Assembly (NCBI GenBank): GCA_963711375.1
Contig: CAVQDV010000005.1
Span: 744,001-808,000, forward strand
Reading direction: 5' to 3'
From: CAVQDV01 sp963711375
GTDB lineage: Bacteria; Pseudomonadota; Gammaproteobacteria; Coxiellales; Coxiellaceae
DNA length: 64,000 bases
Shown here: one piece after another, positions 9,217-17,043 of the stretch
How the letters are laid out: the number at the start of each line of letters is the position of its first letter
Numbering within the stretch: the stretch's first letter is position 1
Notes under the pieces: model-generated
What the model was told of the DNA's origin: nothing
Database searches by the model: none
Seen by the model: the letters and a program-made list of their open reading frames with translations, nothing else
Made by a program: the position numbers and the translations under genes

Positions 9217-10095
9217 TTACACCAAAGGAGTTTGTAAAAATTTTTCTAACACGGCAAGTGGAGAACGCTCGGGTTTCGCCATGCATTCTGGAGGCAAATA
9301 AAATGTTTGTTCTAGCAAATACTGTCCAGACATCGCCGCATGAGGGGCAACATCTGTAAATACAAGCCAAGTGCTTTTCGGAGGAAGTTCGTAAATGCGG
9401 GGATACTTATCCTGGTAGCTCGAATCCATCTTCATTGAATTATGCAAATTCAGCATGTAGTAGTCGTAGAGCGTTTGATAACCGCGGGTTATCTTAAAAA
9501 TTTGCTTTAAACGCCGCGATCCTGGAAAAGGCTTTTTAATTTTCGGAATAAATTCCTCCATAGCTTCGGAAAAACTAGGACCTAAGCGCCAATTTCTCGG
9601 CATCTCACTTGGATGAACATTGCTAAAAAGACGCAAAATTCGTTTACCGGCTACAGGAGTGGCTGGAAAAGAATCGACATGCAATAAACGGTCGTCCTTA
9701 TTTCCTGATAAAGGAGCCCGCGTTGCAATTTCGATGGGCCGAAAACTGGTGCGGCCCACTTCTAATTGTTCGGCATATTGCGGAAATAGGGTTTCAACCA
9801 GCCTTTTTGCAGAATTCACGAAACGATGCATCATCGCCACTAACATTAAGTGTTCAATCGCTTCTTTTTTAGGATTCATTCCTTTTATGGAACGATGATT
9901 AACATCGTAGCTAATATTTTTTCGCCCAGAAAGGATAACATCCGAATTTAAAAATTGCTGCTCACTACTGTCAAGCACAAAGGGCAATTTACTAAAATGC
10001 AAAACAGAACCTTCCTCGAGTTTTTCGATGAGTTCGGCTTGCATCTCCGGTGTGACATGAGGCGTCCAGCTTGAAATAGCGGCTTTAATGATCAT
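9217..10095 (-). CDS. kdoO: Kdo hydroxylase family protein (KdoO-like Fe(II)/2OG oxygenase)
   Basis: 292 residues. An iron-binding facial triad can be read as HVD (His139, Asp141) in LLHVDSFPATP, with a distal His252 in FTDVAPHAAMSGQ and Arg downstream. The flanking VAGKRILRLFSNVHPSE resembles Kdo hydroxylases that add a hydroxyl to position 3 of Kdo, giving Ko in the LPS core, as in Burkholderia and Yersinia. The start ATG overlaps the stop of the upstream gene by four bases, so translation is probably coupled. waaA nearby supports an LPS role. The exact product is inferred from the family. Confidence 0.8.
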   Translation of the reverse strand: MIIKAAISSWTPHVTPEMQAELIEKLEEGSVLHFSKLPFVLDSSEQQFLNSDVILSGRKNISYDVNHRSIKGMNPKKEAIEHLMLVAMMHRFVNSAKRLVETLFPQYAEQLEVGRTSFRPIEIATRAPLSGNKDDRLLHVDSFPATPVAGKRILRLFSNVHPSEMPRNWRLGPSFSEAMEEFIPKIKKPFPGSRRLKQIFKITRGYQTLYDYYMLNLHNSMKMDSSYQDKYPRIYELPPKSTWLVFTDVAPHAAMSGQYLLEQTFYLPPECMAKPERSPLAVLEKFLQTPLV

Positions 10096-10955
10096 GATTT
10101 TATTTCTCGTGCAATGGTTTGCGCAAAGGCAAAGTACTCATCGGTTTTAATAATTTTTTCACGATCATTAAAACTTACCATTTGATTGGCAAATTGGTGA
10201 CTGTCTCCGTCTTTCGCAATGGCTTCCAAGGTTTTTTGCATGGCGAAAATTGTCGCGCGCTGAAGATCGGAGGGAATAATCACTAATTGATAACCCATTT
10301 CTTTTAAATCGGCGAGTGGAATTAAGGGCGTTTTTCCGCCTTGAAACATGTTGATTAATTTTGGCGTTGGAATAGCCCTGGCAATTTTTTCCACTTGCTC
10401 ACGAGTTTCTGGGGCTTCCACAAAAATAAGATCGGCACCCACGTTTGAATATAATTTCCCTCGTTCCAAGGCTTTTTCGAAGCCCTCTACTGCAATGGCA
10501 TCCGTTCGAGCAATAATCAAAAATTCTGAAGTAGCGCGTGCTTTTAAAGCGGTAGCAATTTTAATGGCCATTTCGTCGGCTGGAATTAAATTTTTGCCTG
10601 CTAAATGTCCGCAGCGTTTTGGGAAAGATTGATCTTCTAGATGAAGGGCGGCCACTCCAATTTGTTCGTATTCTCTCACGGCGCGCGCAACATTTAATTC
10701 TCCGCCAAATCCAGTGTCGGCATCGGCAATGACAGGGATTTTCACAGCGGAAGTAATTTCTCGCATTTTTGAGAGCATTTCGGTGAAGCTGAGCAGGCCA
10801 ATATCAGGGAACCCGGCACTTCTCGAGATGGCTCCGCCACTGGCATAAACGGCTTTAAATCCAGCATTTTCAACTAAAATAGCAGATAATCCATCAAACG
10901 CTCCAGGCGCAACAACCGTCTGGGTCTGCATTAATTTCTTCAATGAGGCTTTCAT
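10092..10955 (-). CDS. Isocitrate lyase/PEP mutase family enzyme (methylisocitrate lyase or oxaloacetate decarboxylase-like)
   Basis: 287-residue TIM-barrel enzyme. The catalytic signature KRCGH is present (SFPKRCGHLAGK), together with the metal-binding DADTGFGG and an EAPE motif late in the barrel. Members include PrpB (2-methylisocitrate to pyruvate and succinate), oxaloacetate decarboxylase and PEP mutases. No prpC or prpD gene is adjacent, so a prpB call would be unsupported. It is upstream of, and overlaps by four bases, the Kdo hydroxylase gene. The start has AAAGGA nine bases upstream on the minus strand. Confidence 0.85.
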   Translation of the reverse strand: MKASLKKLMQTQTVVAPGAFDGLSAILVENAGFKAVYASGGAISRSAGFPDIGLLSFTEMLSKMREITSAVKIPVIADADTGFGGELNVARAVREYEQIGVAALHLEDQSFPKRCGHLAGKNLIPADEMAIKIATALKARATSEFLIIARTDAIAVEGFEKALERGKLYSNVGADLIFVEAPETREQVEKIARAIPTPKLINMFQGGKTPLIPLADLKEMGYQLVIIPSDLQRATIFAMQKTLEAIAKDGDSHQFANQMVSFNDREKIIKTDEYFAFAQTIAREIKS

Positions 10956-11037
10956 TTATATATCCTTTGTGGAAAAGACCACTATAAATCATGGGGGTTT
11001 CAATTAAAAGTGCGGCTCCTCCCTTTCCAAAGGGGTC

Positions 11038-11391
11038 TTAAAATAGTCTTCTTGCCATTTCGTCTTGAATAGGATCCTCGGTTTGCTTTTGGGATTGCAC
11101 ACAACCCCTAATAAAAACGGTTAGTCCCCCGATAAAAGCCACACCTCCAATTCCAACACAAACTAATGACATCGCTCTTATAATTTTGACTGTACTTGTT
11201 GAGTCACTGAGAGTGACACAGGCTCCTTTCGCAGCGGCAGAAGTAACATTACTGCAAAGCATTGCGAAGGCGCCAAGAAGATTGGGATCTATTTCTTCAG
11301 TTAATAGATAATAGGTCGTTGTTCCAGCCACAAAGGCAAGACCGCCACCCATGAGGGTCATGCCAATAGCTTGCTTCAAAAATCCACGCAT
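11038..11391 (-). CDS. Small two-TM protein with Cys-pair loop (paralogue A)
   Basis: 117 residues, not recognised. Two membrane segments (about 9-30 and 72-95) flank a loop containing Cys46-S-N-V-T and Cys58. A polar tail (QKQTEDPIQDEMARRLF) follows. The upstream neighbour has the same plan and the same spaced motif C-x-N-[IV]-T-x7-C, so the two are paralogues. The start is well set: AGGAGG lies five bases before the ATG on the minus strand. This is the last gene of the patatin/NACHT operon. The hairpin 36 bases upstream may reduce its expression relative to the rest. The loop could carry a disulfide if it faces the periplasm. Confidence 0.6.
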   Translation of the reverse strand: MRGFLKQAIGMTLMGGGLAFVAGTTTYYLLTEEIDPNLLGAFAMLCSNVTSAAAKGACVTLSDSTSTVKIIRAMSLVCVGIGGVAFIGGLTVFIRGCVQSQKQTEDPIQDEMARRLF

Positions 11392-11426
11392 AAAAGCCTC
11401 CTATAAATAAAAAAATAATACCAGGA

Positions 11427-11454
11427 AGGAGTTCCCGCTTTAGCGGGAGCTCCT
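11427..11454 (-). terminator. Intercistronic hairpin in the patatin/NACHT operon
   Basis: An imperfect 12-bp stem (AGGAGTTCCCGC pairing with GCGGGAGCTCCT) has a TTTA loop and lies two bases after the stop codon of the 138-residue protein. A T-rich tract follows on the minus strand, but only about 10 bases after the stem, so it may be a weak terminator, a processing site or a dispersed repeat. The core CCGCTTTAGCGG is the complement of the palindrome at 4618-4629. Confidence 0.55.
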
Positions 11455-11456
11455 GA

Positions 11457-11873
11457 TCACTGGTAACCCTTCATGGATTCAATTACATCACCCCAAACTT
11501 CGGTTTTTTGTTCAGTCGGAGTTTTTTCCTGTCCAACTAACTCAGTTGCTTTTCTATGCTTTCTACGGCCATAAAACTCCAGGACAATTCCCCCAATAAA
11601 CAAAGCCGTTCCAATTCCTTCTACTATCCATTCTCCCTTGATAACTTGGCCAATATTTTTCATCCCCTCGGTGAGATTGCCACACCCCGCTTGCCCCAAG
11701 ACTGTGGTAATATTGCCGCAAAAATGAAGAGCGACTTCAGAAAGTTTATTGTTAATATTGATTGAACCATAAAACAGAAAAATTCCGCCTATTGAACCCA
11801 AACAAACCCCGCTAGCCCCGGCAGCCCTTCCAAAAAGTTTAGCCACATAACCGCGTGTATATTCCTCTCTCAC
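11457..11873 (-). CDS. Small two-TM protein with Cys-pair loop (paralogue B)
   Basis: 138 residues, not recognised. Membrane segments lie at about 17-38 and 80-100. The loop has Cys52-G-N-I-T and Cys64, exactly the same 13-residue spacing as in the neighbouring paralogue. A basic patch (GRRKHRK) right after TM2 suggests that the C-terminal tail is cytoplasmic. The start is GTG with AGGAG six bases upstream. It lies 12 bases downstream of the H...NC protein gene, so it is co-transcribed. Two-TM proteins often act as membrane-disrupting partners in defence or contact systems, but nothing in the sequence proves that here. Confidence 0.6.
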   Translation of the reverse strand: MREEYTRGYVAKLFGRAAGASGVCLGSIGGIFLFYGSININNKLSEVALHFCGNITTVLGQAGCGNLTEGMKNIGQVIKGEWIVEGIGTALFIGGIVLEFYGRRKHRKATELVGQEKTPTEQKTEVWGDVIESMKGYQ

Positions 11874-11885
11874 GATAATCTCCTA

Positions 11886-12566
11886 TTAGTTGTTGCTGTG
11901 TTCAGCAGAAGAAACTTGCTCCAAATTTTCTAATTCCTTTGCACGTTTTAACAAATAATCGCTTGTTTTAATAGGTGCCCATTTGCTACCAATTGGCTTC
12001 TTTAACGTTTCATTAATAATACTTTGAGCCCAGCTTACACAGTTTTCCGTTTTAACCGAAGCGTAGGAACTGCTGTAAAGAGGTGAATCGCCAGCAATAT
12101 GGTAGGTGAATTTTTTGTCCACATCCTGGCGCAAGCGGAGCAATAATTTTTCCGCCTCATCTGGGTCTATTCCCAAACGAACAAATTCACAAGTTTGCGA
12201 CATCAGATAACAGGTTTCCGCCGTGATGACTTTTGGACAAACAAAACCACGCCCACCAGAACTGGCTGACCAATTTAATAAACTGTTTAGCAAAGAACCT
12301 CTTTGAATTTGGGCGCCTGAAATGGATTTTTGTGTGTTAAGATCCAGGAAAAAATCAAAACGAAAGAAAACCTCTTTATTATCCTCTACCCCCTCCAAAA
12401 CTAAAAATACATGATTATTATTTTCTGATTTAACAATTGAAATTCCCCACTGTTTTGAGCTAACAATTGCTGTATTGTCAATTAAGCTATCCAAAACCCC
12501 TTTAGCCCTATTTGTTTTACTATCTTGAATTGATTTTTCTTGAACAGATTTTCGATTACCGAACAT
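11886..12566 (-). CDS. Stand-alone H...NCVSW protein (putative permuted papain-like/LRAT-like fold)
   Basis: 226 residues, not a named family that I recognise. His52 sits in HVFLVLEGV and Cys176 in ENCVSWAQ, followed by IGSKW. The C-terminal tail of the large NACHT protein encoded upstream has the same pieces in the same order (HTFLIIEGV, NCVTWCE, GSSW, plus a W-x-[IV]-S-[IV] strand before the His). A His that precedes an Asn-Cys at a helix start is the arrangement of circularly permuted NlpC/P60 and LRAT-type enzymes, so a cysteine hydrolase or acyltransferase is a reasonable guess. GAGGTG precedes the ATG by about six bases. It lies 43 bases after the NACHT gene. Confidence 0.55.
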   Translation of the reverse strand: MFGNRKSVQEKSIQDSKTNRAKGVLDSLIDNTAIVSSKQWGISIVKSENNNHVFLVLEGVEDNKEVFFRFDFFLDLNTQKSISGAQIQRGSLLNSLLNWSASSGGRGFVCPKVITAETCYLMSQTCEFVRLGIDPDEAEKLLLRLRQDVDKKFTYHIAGDSPLYSSSYASVKTENCVSWAQSIINETLKKPIGSKWAPIKTSDYLLKRAKELENLEQVSSAEHSNN

Positions 12567-12609
12567 AGCACACCTCTTGATCGGAGTTTAGATGCCTCTT
12601 CGAAGAATA

Positions 12610-15600
12610 TCAAGGGCTAGATGTCGGGTCATTATTGCTGTTATTATTATTTCTTGGGGATTCTTGAGTGAGACTAGATGGAAGGGTGAATAGGAAGCTA
12701 AGCCAAGAAGAACCAGGGCGACTACTTTTTATTTTTTCAATTTGGTACAATTGTTTTTCACACCAGGTGACGCAATTGTAATACTCGATTCCTTCTTGGC
12801 TTTGTGGAACTTTGTTCGTATTCAGAAGTGAATATTTTATTGGAATACACTGATCATTACGAATATTGTGAATAAGCTTCATTCCATCTTCTAGATTAAT
12901 CTCCCATTGTTGGGCCTCATATTCCTTGGCGGTTTGTTTGAACTTTTCGAATTTTTCAAAATCCTCAAAAGATTTAATTACAATGTAGGCATTTTGATGC
13001 TCTTCCTTGAATAATTCTGCTCGAATAATAAATCGGCGAGCTTGGAGCACTCCCTCAATAATTAAAAAGGTATGCAAGGCCAACATGTCTGGAAAGAAAA
13101 ATCTAGGCTTTTTTCGCGCCACCGACACCACCCAGCTTTCATCAGAACATCGTTTAGATTCATGTTCAGTGGAACCAATTAAGGACTGCTGTGCTTTGGC
13201 GCTTATTGTTCCGGGAATGGGTTTAAAAAGCCCGCAGAAGGGTTGATAATTTGTGCAGGAAAGTGCAAATTGATTTGGATTAAATGTGGGGCCAGAACCC
13301 AAAGATCGAATGTAGCGAAACACCTGAAGGTCTCCATAGGTGTTTCCAAAAATGGGTGGCACAAAGTCTAGATCATCCACGTATGCTTTATTATCAAGCG
13401 GTTTATGTGAACTCTGCTCTGCAAAAAACTGAAGACTGAGTGCACAAAAAATAATGTGATCATCAAACTTAGGTGTGCGCCTACAACCCGCCAATGATTT
13501 TTCATCACTGCTCACAGCATAGGCCATCTCCTCATAACTGGGCAGTTTTTGAAATTGGCGGGGGCTTGGATCTGGGGCTTCTAAATTCCAGCAGGCGGGG
13601 CCTAGTTTTTCATTTGGTTTGGCGGATATCAGAAAACTTTTTGAGATATGAATCAGAAAAAGATAACTGAAATGTTCATAGGTCTTCAAGCGCTCACCTT
13701 TTGCGTTGCTTAAATAAATATTAATCTCATCCGAATAAGCGAGAACTTCATCATTTGAACTAAATTTCAAATCCCTTATCGGAAGGGAGTGTTTAATTTT
13801 TTTCAAAAAATTCCAAGCGGGTAAACTTCTAATAAAAATTGTCTTTGGTTTTTTAGTCCTGATCATGGCAAATAATTTGTCATTATAAGAGAGACTCATC
13901 TTGTTAATTTTCTCAGATTCTGATAACTCTTTGGATATTATTAAAGGGGTTTTATTTGCCTCAAATTTCCAAAAAAGAAGTTTATCATTTGCAGAGGCCA
14001 ATATGTTGCCACCCATGCAAGTAATGGCAGGAGGAGTATCGTGGATTATTTTAATAAATTTGGCATTGGGTAAAGACCACACTTGGATATTTTCAGGAGT
14101 AGTAATAATCAATATTTTACTGACAACATGCGCGTGAAGCCCAATGACATCAGTTGGCTTAGGCTTTTTCATTTTCAATTTATAATCAAATAAAGTACTC
14201 CGGCTTTCCTTTTTCTGTATTTCTGATGAAAGAAGTACAATTCCATATTCAGGGTGAGCCGTAATCCAAAAACCTGGACTTCCAGGTGGTTGATAGTGAA
14301 GTATCCCTTCAATTTTTCCAGACGGGCAGACAGGGAAAAGGGGGCTGAGTACCCTAATAAAGTTCAAAAAAGAAAACTGGGCTCCTCGCAAATTCGCCCC
14401 TGAAAAATCGACTCCATGAAGATTGGCATCATCAAACCAAACATTTTGCAAATTCGCCTGACGAAAATTGCAGCAAAATAATCGAGCGCCTCGTAAATCT
14501 GCATCCGGAACTTGAATGTCTGTAAAATCCTCTTTTGAGAAGTCGACACCCATAAAATTTAAAATAGTCAGCGCATTGCTGGCCGCTATTTCAATACCGA
14601 AAACCTCTTTGCTGGCATAAACGATATCCTTCAACAATACAATGAATGTTTGATTGTTCTTATATTCCTCAGCTAACATGTGCAGCATCGTCGGATGGCG
14701 ACGCAGAAAATATTGATTGATTTTCTCTAGGCCTTTTTCGCTACCAATATTCTTGGCATATTGTTTAAATTCATGCTGGAGATCATAAGCGATATGTTCA
14801 ATAGTCAGATATTCCAATACTGTTTTGTGAGGAAATTGATAGCCGTTTTTAAGGGTGCGAAGCAAAGAGCCTTTGCGCATAATTTTTAAGCGTTTTAGAC
14901 TAAGCTGCTGCTGTTTCTCCAGGCTAATAACAGACTTCCAAATTCCGTTCTCATCGCATTTTACTTTTCCCTCAAAAAAAGCCTTTCCCGAGTAGAGCCC
15001 ATCACACTCATAATCACGCAATAAGTCCTCATATTCTTTCTTTGCCATTTCGGGATCTTTTAATTTTGAATTTTGTATTCTAGGCTCCATAAATATCGTA
15101 TTTAAAGTATCTTCATCTCCTAAGAGTTTGGTCTTAAAATTACCGGCATTTTTCTCCCACAGGCTTCTCGCCAAATTACTCGTATACGAAAAAAGATACA
15201 GCTTTAGGTGAACCCCCTTGAGGCCGCATAAAACCCCCGGATATTTAAAATAGCTCTCTCTTTTAATGCGCTCTGCTTCATTAGACGTCCAAGAGTCCAG
15301 CAAGTTTTCATAAATAAACCAACGAGTCAGATGCTGCTCGATAGCTTTAGTTTTATTTTCTAAAGCCAATTTTTCCACTTTTTCCACCATGGTGGGCAAG
15401 GTATTAACGACCATTCGGAGCAAAAGTGGTGTTCGAACCATTTTCATTAAGCCGGGCAGTTGTTCAATCCAGTAAGAATATTGGAATTTTCCAGCCTCTT
15501 TTTGATCAACATCCTTCAAATATTTTTGAATTTGAGTATCCTTAAGAGGATTGAGACGATACGTTTTGAGAGATTTTCCGTGAAGCTCATCGAACAGCTT

Positions 15601-16191
15601 TGCATCAGTTTTTGGCGCCGCAAATAAGTCCTCTAAATTCTGATCCTTTAAGGCTTCTGGTCGACAAGTATAAATAACTTTTATATCACGTTGCCCATTG
15701 AGACTGGCCCAAGCATTTAATGTAAACAAATTGCGGGGTTCCTGAATTTCATCGAATCCATCGAGCAAAAGCAAAAGCGGCTGCTGCGAAATCCAAGTGA
15801 TTTCCCCTTCTTCGAAGCTCAATATATTAGTGATATCTTGAGTAATATTTTTTTTTTGGGTTTGTAAAACCTCTTCGAGAAGCAATCCCAATTTTTCTAC
15901 TTGCGGCAAGTGAACATACAAGGGAATTCTTTTAATGATTGGGTAATTTTCCCAACATCTTTCCGCTAATTTTTGACAAAGCAGGGTTTTACCCATCCCG
16001 GCGTCGGCCAAAATGAGCTGGGCTCGATCAAATCCATCTTTAACTTCGCCTAAGATGTGGTCAAAAAGATCAGAACCCGTTTCATCCAGAGGAGGTATAA
16101 AGGGCTCACATTTTGCGATAATTTCTTGATACCGGTCTTGAAAAGCCCTTTGAAGCTTTCTCAGTGGATCAGGTAAGCCAGGCCCTCTCAT
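12610..16191 (-). CDS. NACHT NTPase with pentapeptide repeats, propeller-like region and C-terminal H...NC domain
   Basis: 1193 residues. Walker A ADAGMGKT is at 62-69 and Walker B LLLLDGFDEIQ at about 140-150, followed by YTCRPE at 174-179. The winged-helix signature of NACHT proteins is seen at about 451-471 (FPHKTVLEYLTIEHIAYDL). Pentapeptide repeats (ADLRGARLF, ANLQNVWF, ANLHGVDFSGANLRGAQF) span about 548-611. Residues ~625-990 contain WD-like strands (VWSLPNAKFIKII, LFWKFE, IFIRSLPAWNFLKKI) and look like a propeller. Residues ~1020-1165 repeat the neighbour's H...NCV[ST]W domain (His1040, Cys1140). The tail is Asn/Ser-rich. NLR-like proteins of this plan act as sensors in defence systems, or could be effectors here. 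Its ATG overlaps the upstream stop by four bases. Confidence 0.8.
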   Translation of the reverse strand: MRGPGLPDPLRKLQRAFQDRYQEIIAKCEPFIPPLDETGSDLFDHILGEVKDGFDRAQLILADAGMGKTLLCQKLAERCWENYPIIKRIPLYVHLPQVEKLGLLLEEVLQTQKKNITQDITNILSFEEGEITWISQQPLLLLLDGFDEIQEPRNLFTLNAWASLNGQRDIKVIYTCRPEALKDQNLEDLFAAPKTDAKLFDELHGKSLKTYRLNPLKDTQIQKYLKDVDQKEAGKFQYSYWIEQLPGLMKMVRTPLLLRMVVNTLPTMVEKVEKLALENKTKAIEQHLTRWFIYENLLDSWTSNEAERIKRESYFKYPGVLCGLKGVHLKLYLFSYTSNLARSLWEKNAGNFKTKLLGDEDTLNTIFMEPRIQNSKLKDPEMAKKEYEDLLRDYECDGLYSGKAFFEGKVKCDENGIWKSVISLEKQQQLSLKRLKIMRKGSLLRTLKNGYQFPHKTVLEYLTIEHIAYDLQHEFKQYAKNIGSEKGLEKINQYFLRRHPTMLHMLAEEYKNNQTFIVLLKDIVYASKEVFGIEIAASNALTILNFMGVDFSKEDFTDIQVPDADLRGARLFCCNFRQANLQNVWFDDANLHGVDFSGANLRGAQFSFLNFIRVLSPLFPVCPSGKIEGILHYQPPGSPGFWITAHPEYGIVLLSSEIQKKESRSTLFDYKLKMKKPKPTDVIGLHAHVVSKILIITTPENIQVWSLPNAKFIKIIHDTPPAITCMGGNILASANDKLLFWKFEANKTPLIISKELSESEKINKMSLSYNDKLFAMIRTKKPKTIFIRSLPAWNFLKKIKHSLPIRDLKFSSNDEVLAYSDEINIYLSNAKGERLKTYEHFSYLFLIHISKSFLISAKPNEKLGPACWNLEAPDPSPRQFQKLPSYEEMAYAVSSDEKSLAGCRRTPKFDDHIIFCALSLQFFAEQSSHKPLDNKAYVDDLDFVPPIFGNTYGDLQVFRYIRSLGSGPTFNPNQFALSCTNYQPFCGLFKPIPGTISAKAQQSLIGSTEHESKRCSDESWVVSVARKKPRFFFPDMLALHTFLIIEGVLQARRFIIRAELFKEEHQNAYIVIKSFEDFEKFEKFKQTAKEYEAQQWEINLEDGMKLIHNIRNDQCIPIKYSLLNTNKVPQSQEGIEYYNCVTWCEKQLYQIEKIKSSRPGSSWLSFLFTLPSSLTQESPRNNNNSNNDPTSSP

Positions 16192-17030
16192 TTTTTAAAT
16201 TGCAAACCATTTTTATTTTTAAAAGCTTCTGTGAGAAGTTCCTGCGAAGTCTCTCCGTCAAAATGAAATTTTTGTGTGTCCTCAAAATAGTGTAATTCCA
16301 TTTGTTTTGCCAGAAAGACATGCTGTAAGAAATTATCCGGAGAAACCACACTAGAATTATCCGACGAAGTAGTGGATGACAAATTGCCATATAAACCACC
16401 CGCTGATAAACACCGATAGGCCATTGAAGCACAATTTTCTTCAGTTTTCTGATTTAACTTACGACTAAACATGCTACTCCCAATCAGTCGCCAACCTGCC
16501 ACCACCGTTTTTTTCAAGGAAGATAGTTCTTTCAATATTTCAGAGGTTTTAAGCCCATATAATGCAATTCGAACTTTGGCCTCTAAAGGTTTTACAGCCA
16601 CTAAAATTTCATCTCTCTGGAGGAGGGGTTCATCATTTCCTTCATGAACCCTATAATTCTCTTCTATTTTGTTATAGATAATAGCGATCCATCCATCATT
16701 CCTATTGAGTTCTCCGGCAATATAATTAATTAGCTTTACATGCTCTTCAGCGATTGCCTCATCAATTGTATCTACTAAATAACTCCCCTTGAAATTCGAA
16801 GGCCTGCCCTTAAAATATCGACCAATTTCATGAGGAAGAATTTCCAAAATTTTAGGCGAATCCAGCCTGTCATTTCTTGGACCAGGCCAAAAACTGACAT
16901 ATTCATTTCCAGCTTGAAAGGAAACATGCCCCACATTATCTCCCGGAATGTGCTTATTATCTTTTGAAGGCCAGATATTAATAATCACAGCATTTTCTTG
17001 TCGCAGTATTGGTTTTGACCCTCTCATCAT
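16188..17030 (-). CDS. H...NC protein with GHVSF/YVSFWP motif (putative cysteine hydrolase)
   Basis: 280 residues. It opens with GHVSFQAGNEYVSFWPGP (His35) and has ENCASMAYRCL with Cys200; a helical region lies between them. The order His then Asn-Cys fits a circularly permuted NlpC/P60- or LRAT-like fold, but this is inferred from motifs alone. It differs from the other two H...NC proteins of the operon outside these motifs. Two ATG codons are adjacent: AGGAG is three bases from the one at 17030 and six from the one at 17027, so 17027 may be the real start. The stop overlaps the start of the NACHT gene (ATGA), and the patatin gene ends 13 bases upstream. Confidence 0.6.
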   Translation of the reverse strand: MMRGSKPILRQENAVIINIWPSKDNKHIPGDNVGHVSFQAGNEYVSFWPGPRNDRLDSPKILEILPHEIGRYFKGRPSNFKGSYLVDTIDEAIAEEHVKLINYIAGELNRNDGWIAIIYNKIEENYRVHEGNDEPLLQRDEILVAVKPLEAKVRIALYGLKTSEILKELSSLKKTVVAGWRLIGSSMFSRKLNQKTEENCASMAYRCLSAGGLYGNLSSTTSSDNSSVVSPDNFLQHVFLAKQMELHYFEDTQKFHFDGETSQELLTEAFKNKNGLQFKK

Positions 17031-17043
17031 CCTCTCCTAATCA

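Noticed and set aside
10092..10955. Naming the KRCGH enzyme prpB
   Set aside because: KRCGH is shared by several activities in the family and no prpC/prpD neighbours are present.
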